Shown: positions 8,804-18,303 of the stretch, piece after piece
How positions within the stretch are numbered: position 1 is the stretch's first letter
Layout of the letters: each line of letters starts with the position of its first letter
NCBI GenBank assembly: GCA_025774935.1
Contig: JALGZK010000016.1
Span: forward strand, 1-51,759
Source of the DNA: a bacterium
Lineage (GTDB): Bacteria > Joyebacterota > Joyebacteria > Joyebacterales > Joyebacteraceae
Reading direction: 5' to 3'
DNA length: 51,759 nt
The notes under the pieces: model-generated
The model's input: only the letters and a program-made list of their open reading frames with translations
Told to the model about the DNA's origin: nothing
Databases searched by the model: none
Position numbers and translations under genes: made by a program

Positions 8804-11800
8804 CTACTTGAGGAGCACCATCTTCACGGAGTCATCGAACCTGGCGGCCTCCATCCGGCAGAAGTAGACGCCGGAGGCGACAGGCACGCCGCGGTCGTCC
8901 CGGCCGTCCCACACGGCCGTGTGGTAGCCGGCCTCGATCTCGCCGTCGACCAGCGTACGCACCAGCTTCCCGGCCACGTTGTAGACCTTGAGCGCGACCT
9001 GTCCGTCCTGCGGCACTCCGTACGAGACGGTCGTCACAGGGTTGAACGGGTTCGGCGAGACGCCCTTGAGGACGCAGCTCGCCGGGACGATGTCGTCGCC
9101 CTCGTCGATCCCCGTCGTGGCACTTCCTGTGACCTTCACGCACCAGTCGTTGATCGTTCCGGTGTCGATGCCGGCGTTGTCGCTCACCCAGAACTCCCAG
9201 TCGCCGAAGCAGCTCTCGCCGATGAAGTCGTCGAGCGAACCGGGACCGTTCACGACGAGCTCGCTCGGGTACCAGCCGATGATGTTCTCGGCGGTCCCGC
9301 CCGTCCTGTTGTGGAGTCGGACCGTGGTTCCCTCGGGCGAGGTGATCTCGACGATGAGATCGCCGATGAAGGTGTGCGTGATGTTCACGTAGACCTCGAC
9401 GCTCACGATCTCCGTGTCGTCCATGAACGTCATGTAGTCGTACACACCCGCCGGGACGTTGTCCGGGATCGCCAGCGCCGGCGACTCGCACGCCTCGAAC
9501 AGCTGGATCGCGTTGAGCGTGAAGTCGACGCCGTAGGTCATGAGGCCCTGGTTGACCACGACACCCTCGTTGGTCTCGGTGGTCCAACCTTCCTTCTCGG
9601 CGGTGACGATGTATGTGCCGGCGTACATCTCGTCGAGCGTGTAGGCGCCGGTCACGTCGGTGTAGGTGAATTCCCCGCCCGGCATCACTGTCACCTTGAT
9701 GCCGCTGTGATCGCTCTGGCCCTCGAGCGTCGCTGTGCCGGCGATACCGCCCTCAGGCGCCGACTCGGGCGTCGTCAGGTAGATGACGGTGTTCTCGAGC
9801 AGCTCGATTCTGGCCGCCGGGTTGGCCGCCCCATAGTTGAACGAGTAGTAGACGATCTGCCCGCTCGCCGGGTTCGGCGTGTCGTCGTAGACCTGGACGC
9901 TCGCGAGACCCGGGTAGGACGACCAGTCGCACACGAGGTGGGCGTCCGCCGCCGGCGTGTTGGAGTCGTGGTCCCCGTATCCGGAGTAGCTCACGGCCAT
10001 CCCACCGAACGTGTTCGGGAAGCTCGTGACCGGATGTGTCGCGTCGCCGACCAGGACGCTTCCGCTCGAGTCGTGCTCCCAGTCCAGGATGTGCAGCACG
10101 TTCGCGGCGAACGACGGGTAGCCGGGATAGCTCGCCGCGTCGTATCCGGTCTCCCCGCCCTCGACGAGGAGCTTGCCGCCCGCGAGGCAGTAAGCCTCAA
10201 GTGCGTTCCGGTACGTAGCGTTCGAGTACGGGTTCGTGTTCGAGCCCGACGCGGAGATGATGAAATCGTAGTCTCCCCACGTTCCGGGATCCGACGCGTT
10301 CGAGAGCTCGGACGTCACGTCGTAGCCGAGCGTCTCGAGGTCCGTGATGAAGTCGTCGAACGCCGACTCCCCGGCGTCGGCGCCACCCGGACCGTACGCG
10401 ATCACGTGGCCCGACTTGTCGTACTTCACCGTTTCCTGCGTCTCCATCGCCCCGACGTCGCCGAGGACGAGGAGGTTCCCGAGCGTCGTGTCGAGCACGA
10501 AGTCGAAAGTGTGCGACGGGTCGGTGATCTCGACCCCGAGCGACTGCGGGATGTGGTGGTACGCCCGGACCTTCATGACGTAGTTGAAGTACGGGAGCGT
10601 CACGGAGTACGAGCCGCCCGCCATCGGGTCGGACGTGGTCTCTGTGTAGAGCTCCATGGTGTCGCTGCGGTAGACCTTGATCGTCGCCTCGAGCGGTATG
10701 CCCGTTCCGACCTCCGTCACCGTACCCCCAACGAGTCCGGAAGGCGCGGTCGCGAGGTTGAAGTCGACGTCGTTCGCGCCGTACTGGATGAACACCTCTT
10801 CGTAGAGGTTCAGGTACCCGAACTTGGAGACGTACACGTCGTAGTACTCGACCGCGAGGTCGCCCTCGATCTCGTATAGGCCGAACGCGCCGCTCACGGC
10901 TTCGAAGAGAGGCGTCGCGCCGGTCGTGTCGGAGCCGGCCGCGTAGCCCTTGATCGTCGCACCGACGATCGGCAGACGGCTTGCCTCGTAAACGCCACCG
11001 GCGAGCTGGCCGTAGACGACCTCGACGAGCACGTCCTCGAGGTAGACGTCGAAGCCCTTCCGTCCGATCGCCGTCTGGATGATGCCGGGTTCCGTTGGCA
11101 TCACGTCGAGATCGACGACAGCGTTCGCCCACGAGAAGACGTTCGCGTCGACGCCGCACCCGTTAGCGAAGAGTCGGAACGCGTTGTGGGACGCCTCTGC
11201 CGATATCGTCCCTTCGTAGTGCGGAGTGAGCATCCCGAAGAGTCCGATCGACGGGACGTTCGCGTCGATGTCGGCGAACTCGAACGACTGCGCGCCCGTG
11301 ACCGGGAGTGCATCGTTCAGGCAGTTGTAGTTCTCGCCGATCGCGCGGCCGGTGACGACGAGGTTCTCGCCGTACTCAGCCGTGACCGTGATCGTCGCCT
11401 CGCCCGTCATGTCGGTCGTGGCTTCGACCGGGCTCATGCCCCAGCCGTCGATTGCGACGACGACGTCCGGCTTGAGGACTCCCTCACTGTCCCACACCGT
11501 GACCGTAACGTCCGTGGGAACCTGGACCGGCACGGTCGTCGGGTCGATCGTGTAGGTCACCGGGTAGATGACCGGGACGTCCTCGGAGAAGCGGTAGTGG
11601 TTCGGCTTCGTGACGGTAAGCCGCATCAGGCCGGGCGCGGTCGGCGGCGTCACGGACATGAGGACCGGGGCGCCTGTGCCGTCGGCCACGCCGACGATCT
11701 CGCCGTCGATCGTGAGCGCGACGACAGAGCCCTCGTCGGCCGTCACCGTGAATGTCTCTCCCCCGATCGGCATCGCAGCGTCGTACTCGACCGTAAGTTC

Positions 11801-13681
11801 CTGCGGCATCTGCGAGTACAGCGTCATGAACGCGTCGCCGTGCATGTGAAAGAGGTGGTGCGTGTAGACCTTGTGCTGGGGGTTGTACGGCCAGCTCGAG
11901 GCTTGCAGGTAGTGCTTGCCGTAGGCGTTCCCGAATCCCGGACGGAGGTTCGCCTGGCCGGGCGCGCCGTAGCCCGGATCGAACTCGGGCCACATCGAGT
12001 CGTACATGCCGAAGATGAAGGTGTCGTTCACGAACGAGTAGGAGACCTCGGACGCGGCGATGAGGCCGACGGCTCCGTTCTCCATCCTGTGGAAGGCCTC
12101 GGTGAAGCACTGCGAGCCCCAGTCGTAGCGGCCCGTCAGGCAGTTAATCGAGAAGACGAACGTCAGATCGTCGTTGTGGAGGCCCGTGAGGTCGCTCGTG
12201 ACGTAGTCCGGCTCTCCCCACCCCGACTCGAAGCCGTGGTCGCGGTGCTGGACGAGGAAGGTGCCGGCGTTGATGTCTGCGTTCAGCCGGGTCGCGTTTC
12301 CTCCCCAGTCAGTCAGATGCTGCGGCGTCGAGGGGATGTAGCCGAGACCGCTCGGTCCGAAGTAGTCGACGAGCATCCAGGTGTTCTGGTTGGACGACCA
12401 CGACGAGCCCGGCGAGCCGCTGTAGATCGCGTACTCGCGCACCGGGTCCATCCCGAACGTGTTCGCCAGGAAGCCGTAGACGACCTCAGTGCAGATCGTG
12501 AACCACCGCTCCGTCTGCCACCCGCACGCGACGACCGGGTTCTGGTAGAAGCCCGGATTCGTGACGGGCGTGCGCTCGTAGTCGATGCCCTTCTTGACGA
12601 GCGTCTCGATGTTGCTCGGGTTCGCCGTCATGCGCGCCATGACGAGCTCCGGCAGGTCGTCACCGTCGATGTCGCCGTAGATGTTGTCAGACACGCAGTA
12701 GCTGTTCCAGTACGGGGACGTGATGCCCGTCGTCTGGCCGCTCGGGACGTAGTCCGCGAGGAGGAGTACTGCGACCGGCGGGGTCACCAGCCAGTTCTCG
12801 TACGCGTTGTTGATCCACGACTCGATCGAGCTCGTGGTCGCGCCGGTCTCCGTCAGCGTGACGACACCCGTGTCGATGCCCTGGTGGGTCCGCCACTGCT
12901 TGATGGAGTCCGCCCATGCGATGTAGGTCGGGTCGTCCGGGACGATGATGACGTACTCGTACTCGTTGTCGCGGCTCGACCCCGCCCGCCCGTTGTAGTC
13001 GATCTCCGGGAGCGACTCGAAGTTCAGGAGGTTCCCCTCGAGGATTGGGTCCCAGTAACGACTCCGGAGACGGTCCTCACCGAAGTGCCCCGTGCCGCCC
13101 TCGAACTCGACGCGCACGGTGAGCTCGGTGTAGACGACGAGTTCCTTCGTCACCGGGTTGTACTGGAACGGCGACACGCCGAGGACGACCGCGTCGACGC
13201 CGCGGAAGTTCACAACGTCCGACAACCTGACGCTCTCCGCCGGAAAGAGCGCGTTAGCCTCGTAGATCGCCGGGTTCTTCTCGAAGACCGGCGGCGAGTC
13301 GTCGTTCTCGAACGGGATCGCGGCCGCCGGGATAACGTCGATGTCATCAAAGCGTGCGGTCGAGGACGAGAGGATCTCGAATCTCGCGCTCGCTCCCTCG
13401 GGGATCGCGATGTAGCGGCCGATGCCTGGGAGGTTGGGAGCGCCTGCGTCATTCGGGAGGTGGATCCCCGGGATCGAGATCTGCTGCATGATCTCGTTCC
13501 CCACGGAGAAGTCCTCGATGTTCATCTGATCGATTCGAAACGAGACCTCGACGGCCGAAGGACTGATCTCCTCGATGGCCAGTCCGCCAGAGCCCTCGTT
13601 CTCCTCGAACACAACCGTCCGCGCGGGACATGCCACTGCAATGAGCAGCACTGTCAGAACAACCCACGGGGCGTACCTCAT
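8804..13681 (-). CDS. Gingipain-like cysteine protease (peptidase family C25) with P domain and FlgD-type tail
   Basis: The 1625-residue secreted protein has GGGAGG upstream of its ATG. Order of parts: signal peptide (1-20); a gingipain-type propeptide region (about 25-230); a C25 catalytic domain (about 240-620) with His482 in RDHGFESGW and Cys514 in SINCLTG. These match the gingipain HG-x-E-x-x-W and Cys elements, and their 32-residue separation is close to the 33 of RgpB. Then come an Ig-like domain, carboxypeptidase-regulatory-like repeats, a GATase-like domain (about 1130-1310, LLVEGGETG), another regulatory domain, a proprotein-convertase P domain (about 1397-1520) and the FlgD tail ending in VLLK. 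It should be an extracellular endopeptidase; Arg versus Lys specificity cannot be read by eye. It lies 4 kb from a PPAD-like gene. Confidence 0.9.
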   Translation of the reverse strand: MRYAPWVVLTVLLIAVACPARTVVFEENEGSGGLAIEEISPSAVEVSFRIDQMNIEDFSVGNEIMQQISIPGIHLPNDAGAPNLPGIGRYIAIPEGASARFEILSSSTARFDDIDVIPAAAIPFENDDSPPVFEKNPAIYEANALFPAESVRLSDVVNFRGVDAVVLGVSPFQYNPVTKELVVYTELTVRVEFEGGTGHFGEDRLRSRYWDPILEGNLLNFESLPEIDYNGRAGSSRDNEYEYVIIVPDDPTYIAWADSIKQWRTHQGIDTGVVTLTETGATTSSIESWINNAYENWLVTPPVAVLLLADYVPSGQTTGITSPYWNSYCVSDNIYGDIDGDDLPELVMARMTANPSNIETLVKKGIDYERTPVTNPGFYQNPVVACGWQTERWFTICTEVVYGFLANTFGMDPVREYAIYSGSPGSSWSSNQNTWMLVDYFGPSGLGYIPSTPQHLTDWGGNATRLNADINAGTFLVQHRDHGFESGWGEPDYVTSDLTGLHNDDLTFVFSINCLTGRYDWGSQCFTEAFHRMENGAVGLIAASEVSYSFVNDTFIFGMYDSMWPEFDPGYGAPGQANLRPGFGNAYGKHYLQASSWPYNPQHKVYTHHLFHMHGDAFMTLYSQMPQELTVEYDAAMPIGGETFTVTADEGSVVALTIDGEIVGVADGTGAPVLMSVTPPTAPGLMRLTVTKPNHYRFSEDVPVIYPVTYTIDPTTVPVQVPTDVTVTVWDSEGVLKPDVVVAIDGWGMSPVEATTDMTGEATITVTAEYGENLVVTGRAIGENYNCLNDALPVTGAQSFEFADIDANVPSIGLFGMLTPHYEGTISAEASHNAFRLFANGCGVDANVFSWANAVVDLDVMPTEPGIIQTAIGRKGFDVYLEDVLVEVVYGQLAGGVYEASRLPIVGATIKGYAAGSDTTGATPLFEAVSGAFGLYEIEGDLAVEYYDVYVSKFGYLNLYEEVFIQYGANDVDFNLATAPSGLVGGTVTEVGTGIPLEATIKVYRSDTMELYTETTSDPMAGGSYSVTLPYFNYVMKVRAYHHIPQSLGVEITDPSHTFDFVLDTTLGNLLVLGDVGAMETQETVKYDKSGHVIAYGPGGADAGESAFDDFITDLETLGYDVTSELSNASDPGTWGDYDFIISASGSNTNPYSNATYRNALEAYCLAGGKLLVEGGETGYDAASYPGYPSFAANVLHILDWEHDSSGSVLVGDATHPVTSFPNTFGGMAVSYSGYGDHDSNTPAADAHLVCDWSSYPGLASVQVYDDTPNPASGQIVYYSFNYGAANPAARIELLENTVIYLTTPESAPEGGIAGTATLEGQSDHSGIKVTVMPGGEFTYTDVTGAYTLDEMYAGTYIVTAEKEGWTTETNEGVVVNQGLMTYGVDFTLNAIQLFEACESPALAIPDNVPAGVYDYMTFMDDTEIVSVEVYVNITHTFIGDLIVEITSPEGTTVRLHNRTGGTAENIIGWYPSELVVNGPGSLDDFIGESCFGDWEFWVSDNAGIDTGTINDWCVKVTGSATTGIDEGDDIVPASCVLKGVSPNPFNPVTTVSYGVPQDGQVALKVYNVAGKLVRTLVDGEIEAGYHTAVWDGRDDRGVPVASGVYFCRMEAARFDDSVKMVLLK

Positions 13682-14092
13682 CGCCTACCTCCCGAGCATG
13701 GGTACACATACACGCGCACCGGCGTCGACCCCCGACTGGAGTTCGCCGGTCTTCTTTGTGTGGCTATTATACCACCAGTCAAGCAATTACGCACGTTCTA
13801 AGTTTGATCCGCCCACCAAACCAGCGACGCCATGGCCGGATTCATCCGCTTCGGCGCACCTGTGAATCCTCGCTCACAAAGCATCCGACATCACGGCCGG
13901 CAGTGCACACGTGTCCCGGACTGTCTTGTACGTGGACATCCGGACGCCAGCGCTCCGGCGCCCACGGCCACTCCACACCTGGTGACAGCGCACAGACGCA
14001 CGAACGCCGGACCCTCGCCTTCGTCGCTTCGGCGGTGGCCCGGCGCATCCCGTGTCCAGTTCGGCGCGCGCGTTCGTCCGCGCGTCGGGTCG
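13682..14092. other. Intergenic region upstream of the protease gene
   Basis: These 411 bases separate the flavodiiron gene's end from the protease gene's start, both on the minus strand. The protease promoter lies at 13766-13774. Near the flavodiiron stop there is only an imperfect GC-rich hairpin. I see no convincing small gene. Confidence 0.5.
13766..13774 (-). promoter_or_regulatory. Extended -10 promoter element of the gingipain-like gene
   Basis: The minus strand reads TGGTATAAT: a perfect TATAAT with an extended TGn. It is about 85 bases upstream of the ATG at 13681. There is no good -35, which extended -10 promoters can tolerate. Confidence 0.6.
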
Positions 14093-15301
14093 CTATCCCT
14101 CGACGAGCTCTCTGAGCCGCTCGGCCACAAGTCCTCCGAGTGCACGGCACTCATTGAGCGCCTCCTCGTCCGGAACGTACTGAACCCGGAGTCCGTCGCT
14201 CACGAGCCTGACCTTCATCTCCTCGAGGATTCGGTTCACGTACCCGACCGCCTCCCCGCTCCATCCGTACGACCCGAACGCGGCGCCGATTAGCTTCGGG
14301 GGGCCGAGCGCCTTGAGATACGTAAGGGCGTCAGCGAGCGTCGGGAACATCTGCCGGTTGATCGTGGGCGAACCGACGAGGAGCGCCCCGGCCTCGAGAA
14401 CCTCCGTGGTGATGTCGCTGCGGTGGCTCCGCCTGATCGGCAGGACCACGGGAGTGGCACCACCGGCGCAGAGACCGTCCGCGACCGCGAGCGCCATCTT
14501 CTCGGTGCTCCCCCACATGGTGTCGTAGACGACTACGGTCTTCATCGTCGGTTTCCTGAGCGCCCAGTCAGCGTAGGCGGCGATGATCTTCGGGATGCCG
14601 GTCCGCCAGACAGGTCCGTGGTCGGGCGCCACGAGCTTGAGAGGAAGCCCGAGGCCGCTCCAGCGCTCCAGGAGCTTCGTCACGAGCGGCGAGAAGGGCA
14701 TCAGGATGTTCGCGTAGTACTTGGCCGATTCGTAATCGAGGATGTGGGCGTCGATCTCGTCGTCGAAGCGGCTCGAGGACGCGAGGTGCATCCCGAACGC
14801 GTCCTGGGAGAAGAGAACCTGCTCCTCCTCCAGGTACGAGAACATGCTGTCCGGCCAGTGGAGCATCCTGGTCTCGAAGAACCTGAGGTGCATGTTCCCG
14901 AGGCTGATCCGCGAGTCGTCCTTCACGGCGGTGACCGGCACGCCCGCGTGGAAGTGCTGCTCGAGAGCCTTCACGCCCATGGTCGACGCGTAAACCTCAT
15001 CGGGCTCGGCCTCCCGGAGCACGTCCGGGAAGCACCCCGTGTGATCCATCTCCGAGTGGTTCGAGACGAACACGTCGATCTTCTTCGGGTCGACGACCGA
15101 AGCGACGCGCGACATGAGCTCGTCCCTGAATGACGCCTTCACCGTGTCGACGAGCGTGATCTTGTCGGCGAGAATCAGATACGCATTGTACGTCGACCCG
15201 CGATTCGTCGAATACCCGTGGAAGTCGCGGATCGCCCAGTCGATGGCGCCGACCCAGTAGACGTTGTCACTGATCTTGACGGCCTCGAAGGGCTTCCCCA
15301 T
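14093..15301 (-). CDS. Flavodiiron protein (A-type flavoprotein, O2/NO reductase)
   Basis: This 402-residue protein has the two-domain layout of class A flavodiiron proteins. An N-terminal metallo-beta-lactamase-like diiron domain carries His82-x-Glu84-x-Asp86-His87 (NHSEMDHTG), His in RMLHWPDS, Asp in SQDAFGMH and His in APDHGP. A C-terminal flavodoxin domain begins near VVYDTMWGSTEKMA, the FMN phosphate loop. Cytosolic enzymes of this kind reduce O2 to water or NO to N2O using rubredoxin or rubrerythrin-type donors. The start follows the ferritin stop by four bases with GGAGGG inside the ferritin end, so the two are translationally close. It is the last gene of the oxygen-defence operon. 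Confidence 0.94.
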   Translation of the reverse strand: MGKPFEAVKISDNVYWVGAIDWAIRDFHGYSTNRGSTYNAYLILADKITLVDTVKASFRDELMSRVASVVDPKKIDVFVSNHSEMDHTGCFPDVLREAEPDEVYASTMGVKALEQHFHAGVPVTAVKDDSRISLGNMHLRFFETRMLHWPDSMFSYLEEEQVLFSQDAFGMHLASSSRFDDEIDAHILDYESAKYYANILMPFSPLVTKLLERWSGLGLPLKLVAPDHGPVWRTGIPKIIAAYADWALRKPTMKTVVVYDTMWGSTEKMALAVADGLCAGGATPVVLPIRRSHRSDITTEVLEAGALLVGSPTINRQMFPTLADALTYLKALGPPKLIGAAFGSYGWSGEAVGYVNRILEEMKVRLVSDGLRVQYVPDEEALNECRALGGLVAERLRELVEG

Positions 15302-15305
15302 CGGA

Positions 15306-15821
15306 CTATCCCTCCTGGTCGGCGGGAGGCGTGAACACGCGGGTAGCGAGCTCGCGGTCGATCATGAAGAGGCCCTCGCCCTTCTCCCCCACGAGCTCGA
15401 TGCGACAGACGATGCCGTCGGCCGTGGCCTCTTCCTCGACCTGCTCCGACACGAACCACTGGAGCATGTTGTCGGTCGCGTGGTCGGATTCGCTCCTCGC
15501 CAGATCGACGAGCTTGTTGATGAGCCCCGTCACCTTCTGCTCGTGCTTGAGCGTCTCCTTGAAGACCGCGAGAGGCGACTTCCAGTCGGTCGGCGGAGCG
15601 TCGATCGCCGTGAGCTTCACGCGACTGCCGCGCTCGTTCACGTAGCCGTAGAGGCGCATGGCGTGCGACTGCTCTTCCTGGTACTGGATGCGGAACCAGT
15701 TGGCGACGCCGTCGAGGCCCTTTGACTCGGCCCAGGACGCCATCGAGAGGTAGAGATAAGCGGAGTAGAGCTCCGCGTTGATCTGCTTGTTGAGCGCTGT
15801 CTCGATCTTCTTCTTCAGCAT
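15306..15821 (-). CDS. ftnA: Ferritin (iron storage, non-haem)
   Basis: The 171-residue protein matches prokaryotic ferritins over its whole length: an N-terminal helix with NAELYSAYLYLSMA (ferroxidase Glu), then QYQEEQSHAMRLYGYV (Glu-x-x-His ferroxidase site), an FKETLKHEQKV helix and FVSEQVEEEA. It oxidises Fe(II) and stores it as ferric mineral in a 24-mer shell, which also removes Fe and H2O2 that would feed Fenton chemistry. It sits 13 bases after the TIGR02757 gene and four bases before the flavodiiron gene in the same minus-strand operon. Confidence 0.93.
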   Translation of the reverse strand: MLKKKIETALNKQINAELYSAYLYLSMASWAESKGLDGVANWFRIQYQEEQSHAMRLYGYVNERGSRVKLTAIDAPPTDWKSPLAVFKETLKHEQKVTGLINKLVDLARSESDHATDNMLQWFVSEQVEEEATADGIVCRIELVGEKGEGLFMIDRELATRVFTPPADQEG

Positions 15822-15834
15822 CGCTGCCGTCCTT

Positions 15835-16743
15835 TCATGTCGGTCGCATCGTTCGTTGGGTCCGGCCGTCCGAGTCGGCCCAGCCGGCGAACCGCCTCAA
15901 GGGCTCGGGCAGATCACTGCCCTTCCACATCCCGAGTCGTGTCAGCGCGAAGTCGTACTTGACCGGGTCCTCCGGGGAGAACTCCCGGAACGCCGTCGTG
16001 ATCTCGAGTGCCGTCACGAGGTCTGCGCTCTTCCGCCCGGTGAGCCCGAGCGCGAGCGAGATCCGGTGCATGTGCGTGTCAAGCGGGACGACGAGCTTCG
16101 CGGCGCTCACGCCGTCCCAGCCGCCGGGGTCGACCTCGTCGCGCCGGACCATCCACCGCAGAAACAGGTGGAGCCGCTTGCACGCGCTCCCGCGGTCCGG
16201 GCACGGGAGGAGGTGTCCCGGCGTTCCGGTTCCCCCCTCTAGCTCCGCCGCGAACGCCCTGAGTCCGGGAACCACCGTCTCGTCGGTGTCGCGAACGAGG
16301 GCGCAGAAGCGGGCGCCGAGCGTCCCGTGTTCGCGCAAGAGCCGCCCCGTCCCCGAGAGGAGCGCCACCAGGTCGCCGCCCGTTGCGAACCTGTGACGAA
16401 AGCCCGCCAGTGCGGCCGACAGCTCGGCCGGCGACGACTCCGCGGCGAAGCGCCCGGGAGCAGGCCCGAGCCTCCCGAGCGCGTCGTCGACGCTCCTCAG
16501 GATCTGCCTCACCCTCCCGTACGCGAGCGACGAGGCGACGAGCCCGGCCACCTCGCGGTCCGGCCCGTCCCCGTAGCGGTAGAGGAACTCGAGGGGATCG
16601 GGGTGTACGTGCTCGCGGCGGTTGAGTCCCGCATACAACGTATCGAGGGAGTCCCCCAGCGTCCCGCCCGCGAGACGAGACGGCGGGCCGGTGGCTGCGG
16701 CGCCGGCCCCACTATCCTTCGAGCGTGAACTCTTGGACGTCAA
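15835..16743 (-). CDS. TIGR02757/DUF2400 family protein
   Basis: The conserved family core DPLEFLYRYGDGPDREVAGL and SLAYGRVRQI appears near residues 48-80, and VPLDTHMHRISLALGLTGRK and DPVKYDFALTRLGMW near the C-terminus identify the TIGR02757 family. Its biochemical role is not established to my knowledge; the helical C-terminal part resembles helix-hairpin-helix DNA glycosylase folds, but that is only a suggestion. The 302-residue reading uses a TTG at 16743 that overlaps the preceding gene by 32 bases. The first 28 or so residues look non-conserved, so the true start may be an internal alternative codon. Its placement inside an oxygen-defence operon is unusual. Confidence 0.8.
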   Translation of the reverse strand: MTSKSSRSKDSGAGAAATGPPSRLAGGTLGDSLDTLYAGLNRREHVHPDPLEFLYRYGDGPDREVAGLVASSLAYGRVRQILRSVDDALGRLGPAPGRFAAESSPAELSAALAGFRHRFATGGDLVALLSGTGRLLREHGTLGARFCALVRDTDETVVPGLRAFAAELEGGTGTPGHLLPCPDRGSACKRLHLFLRWMVRRDEVDPGGWDGVSAAKLVVPLDTHMHRISLALGLTGRKSADLVTALEITTAFREFSPEDPVKYDFALTRLGMWKGSDLPEPLRRFAGWADSDGRTQRTMRPT

Positions 16744-17218
16744 ACCAGAACCCTGTGCCCATCGCCTGGTCGATCTGTGCCTGGACGAGCGCGAGGTGGC
16801 CTTCCTCGATCTCGAGGAAGCGGCTGAAGAGACTCTTCGCGCCGTCCGGGAGCTCGTCGACCATTCGCTTGTAGAACGCGCTCGTCTCGCGCTCGACGGC
16901 GTGGGCCTTCTCGAGGAACTCGAGCTCGACCCTGCCCGGCCTGCCGCCGGTCTTGTCCTCGAGCACTGCGACCCCCTCGGCGATCGTCTCGCCGGAGGGC
17001 AGTGCCGTCCTGAGACCTTCGGGCGTGACCCTGCCGGAGTCCCGCCACTGCGCGAGCTTCGCCTCGAGGTAGTCGAGGTGGTGCTGCTCCTCGTCCGCCA
17101 TGAGCTGGAAGAGCCGCTTCCCGTCGGGCTGCTCCGACCGGCTCACCGCGTCCACGTAGACGTCCCGGACCTTGGTCTCGTACTCGATGGAGGTCTTGAT
17201 CGCTTCCTCTACCGTCAC
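16712..17218 (-). CDS. Ferritin-like diiron protein (rubrerythrin-type domain, no rubredoxin)
   Basis: The 168-residue protein is predicted to be a four-helix bundle with two Glu-x-x-His half-sites: EYETKVRDVY and MADEEQHHLDYLEAK in the first half, HAVERETSAFYKRM and LEIEEGHLALVQ in the second. This is the pattern of erythrin/rubrerythrin-like diiron proteins that reduce peroxide or handle iron. It has no rubredoxin-like Cys pair, so it would need an external electron donor, plausibly the rubrerythrin or desulfoferrodoxin encoded upstream. It uses a GTG start with a G-rich AGGGGGT upstream. The C-terminus GFWFDVQEFTLEG is aromatic and unlike rubrerythrin. Confidence 0.85.
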   Translation of the reverse strand: MTVEEAIKTSIEYETKVRDVYVDAVSRSEQPDGKRLFQLMADEEQHHLDYLEAKLAQWRDSGRVTPEGLRTALPSGETIAEGVAVLEDKTGGRPGRVELEFLEKAHAVERETSAFYKRMVDELPDGAKSLFSRFLEIEEGHLALVQAQIDQAMGTGFWFDVQEFTLEG

Positions 17219-17264
17219 GGTTACCCCCTGTGGGTGACTCGGTGGACAGGCGCGCGGTCGTCTC

Positions 17265-17639
17265 CTACGCCTTCCAGTGACCGTGGAGGTTACAGTACGC
17301 CCGCACGGTCTCGACGTCTCCGTCGACGCAGAAGACGGCCTCGGGGGCGCCGCCCGGCTTCAGAAACTCCGTGTAGGCTCTCGCCCCGGCAACGATCTCG
17401 ATCCACTCGATGTAGTGCTCGTCGGTCATGGGGTGTGCGACGCTGCCGACCGTTACCTTCACCCCGTCGCCCGTCTTCTCGACGACCGGGACGTGCTTTT
17501 CAACCGCGGCGTCCGTCGAGTTCTCGGCCTGGAGGATCATGGGCTCACCGCAGCACACGAGCTGGCCGGCGCCGCCGTGATAGACCTCGACGATGTTCCC
17601 GCACATCTCACACTTGTAGACCTCGAGTCTTGCCGCCAT
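17265..17639 (-). CDS. dfx: Desulfoferrodoxin (superoxide reductase)
   Basis: The 124-residue protein starts at ATG 17639 behind GGGAGGAACACG; a longer upstream frame is unsupported. The N-terminal desulforedoxin domain has Cys10, Cys13, Cys29 and Cys30 (center I, FeCys4). The C-terminal neelaredoxin domain has His49, His69, His75, Cys116 and His119, the full His4-Cys set of the catalytic center II. It reduces superoxide to hydrogen peroxide without making O2, which suits an anaerobe, and the peroxide would then go to rubrerythrin and Tpx encoded beside it. Its leader GGAGGAACACGATGGC is almost the same as that of tpx upstream. Confidence 0.96.
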   Translation of the reverse strand: MAARLEVYKCEMCGNIVEVYHGGAGQLVCCGEPMILQAENSTDAAVEKHVPVVEKTGDGVKVTVGSVAHPMTDEHYIEWIEIVAGARAYTEFLKPGGAPEAVFCVDGDVETVRAYCNLHGHWKA

Positions 17640-17736
17640 CGTGTTCCTCCCTTTCGAGCCGCGATCGCCGGATTCCGCCTCCCCGGCCGGAGTACTGACC
17701 ATGAGGTGATTGGTCGGAGATCGCGACCACAGGATT

Positions 17737-18252
17737 CTACACCAGTTCCTTCGCTGCTTTCAAGATGGGCTCGTAGTCGGGCTCTGTGCCGAGCTCGGGG
17801 ACTATCTGCGCGTACCTGATCACCCCATCGCGGTCGACTACGAACGTGCTCCGCGCCAGGAGCCTCGTCTCCTTGATGAGCACTCCGAACGCCTCGCCGA
17901 GCGACGCGAGCTTGTGGTCGGAGAGCACCTTCACCTGGTCGACGCCCGCCGCTCCGCACCACCGCTTCTGCGCAAACGGGAGATCCATGCTGACCGTGAG
18001 GATCACGACATCGTCGCCGAGCTTCCCCGCCTCCTGGTTGAACCGCCTCGTCTCCACGTCGCACACGGACGTGTCGAGCGACGCGACGACCGCGATGATC
18101 CTGACCTTGCCGTCGAACTCCGACGAGCTCACGGGGTTCAGGTCGTTGTCGACTACCTCGAAGTCGGGCGCCTTGTCGCCGACGTTGACTTCGTTGCCGA
18201 CGAGCGTGACGGGGTTCCCCCCAACGGTGACCACTCCCGTGCGTTCCGCCAT
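17737..18252 (-). CDS. tpx: Thiol peroxidase (Tpx, atypical 2-Cys peroxiredoxin)
   Basis: The 171-residue protein is full length for Tpx. The peroxidatic Cys64 lies in [15 protein letters not shown] and the resolving Cys99 in KRWCGAAGV, matching Cys61/Cys95 of the E. coli enzyme in spacing. One difference is that the usual proline before SLDT is alanine (VVASLDT). It reduces hydrogen peroxide and alkyl peroxides in the cytosol using thioredoxin. RBS AAGGAGG lies eight bases before the ATG. It is the third gene of the PerR-type operon. Confidence 0.95.
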   Translation of the reverse strand: MAERTGVVTVGGNPVTLVGNEVNVGDKAPDFEVVDNDLNPVSSSEFDGKVRIIAVVASLDTSVCDVETRRFNQEAGKLGDDVVILTVSMDLPFAQKRWCGAAGVDQVKVLSDHKLASLGEAFGVLIKETRLLARSTFVVDRDGVIRYAQIVPELGTEPDYEPILKAAKELV

Positions 18253-18303
18253 CGTGTTCCTCCTTGTATGCCTTCGTGATGAGTTCTCTCGCCGTCTTCG
18301 CCT

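Noticed and set aside
11186-13801. A plus-strand open frame of 871 codons opposite the protease
   Set aside because: Composition is that of a GC-rich antisense shadow, while the minus strand encodes the C25 domain.
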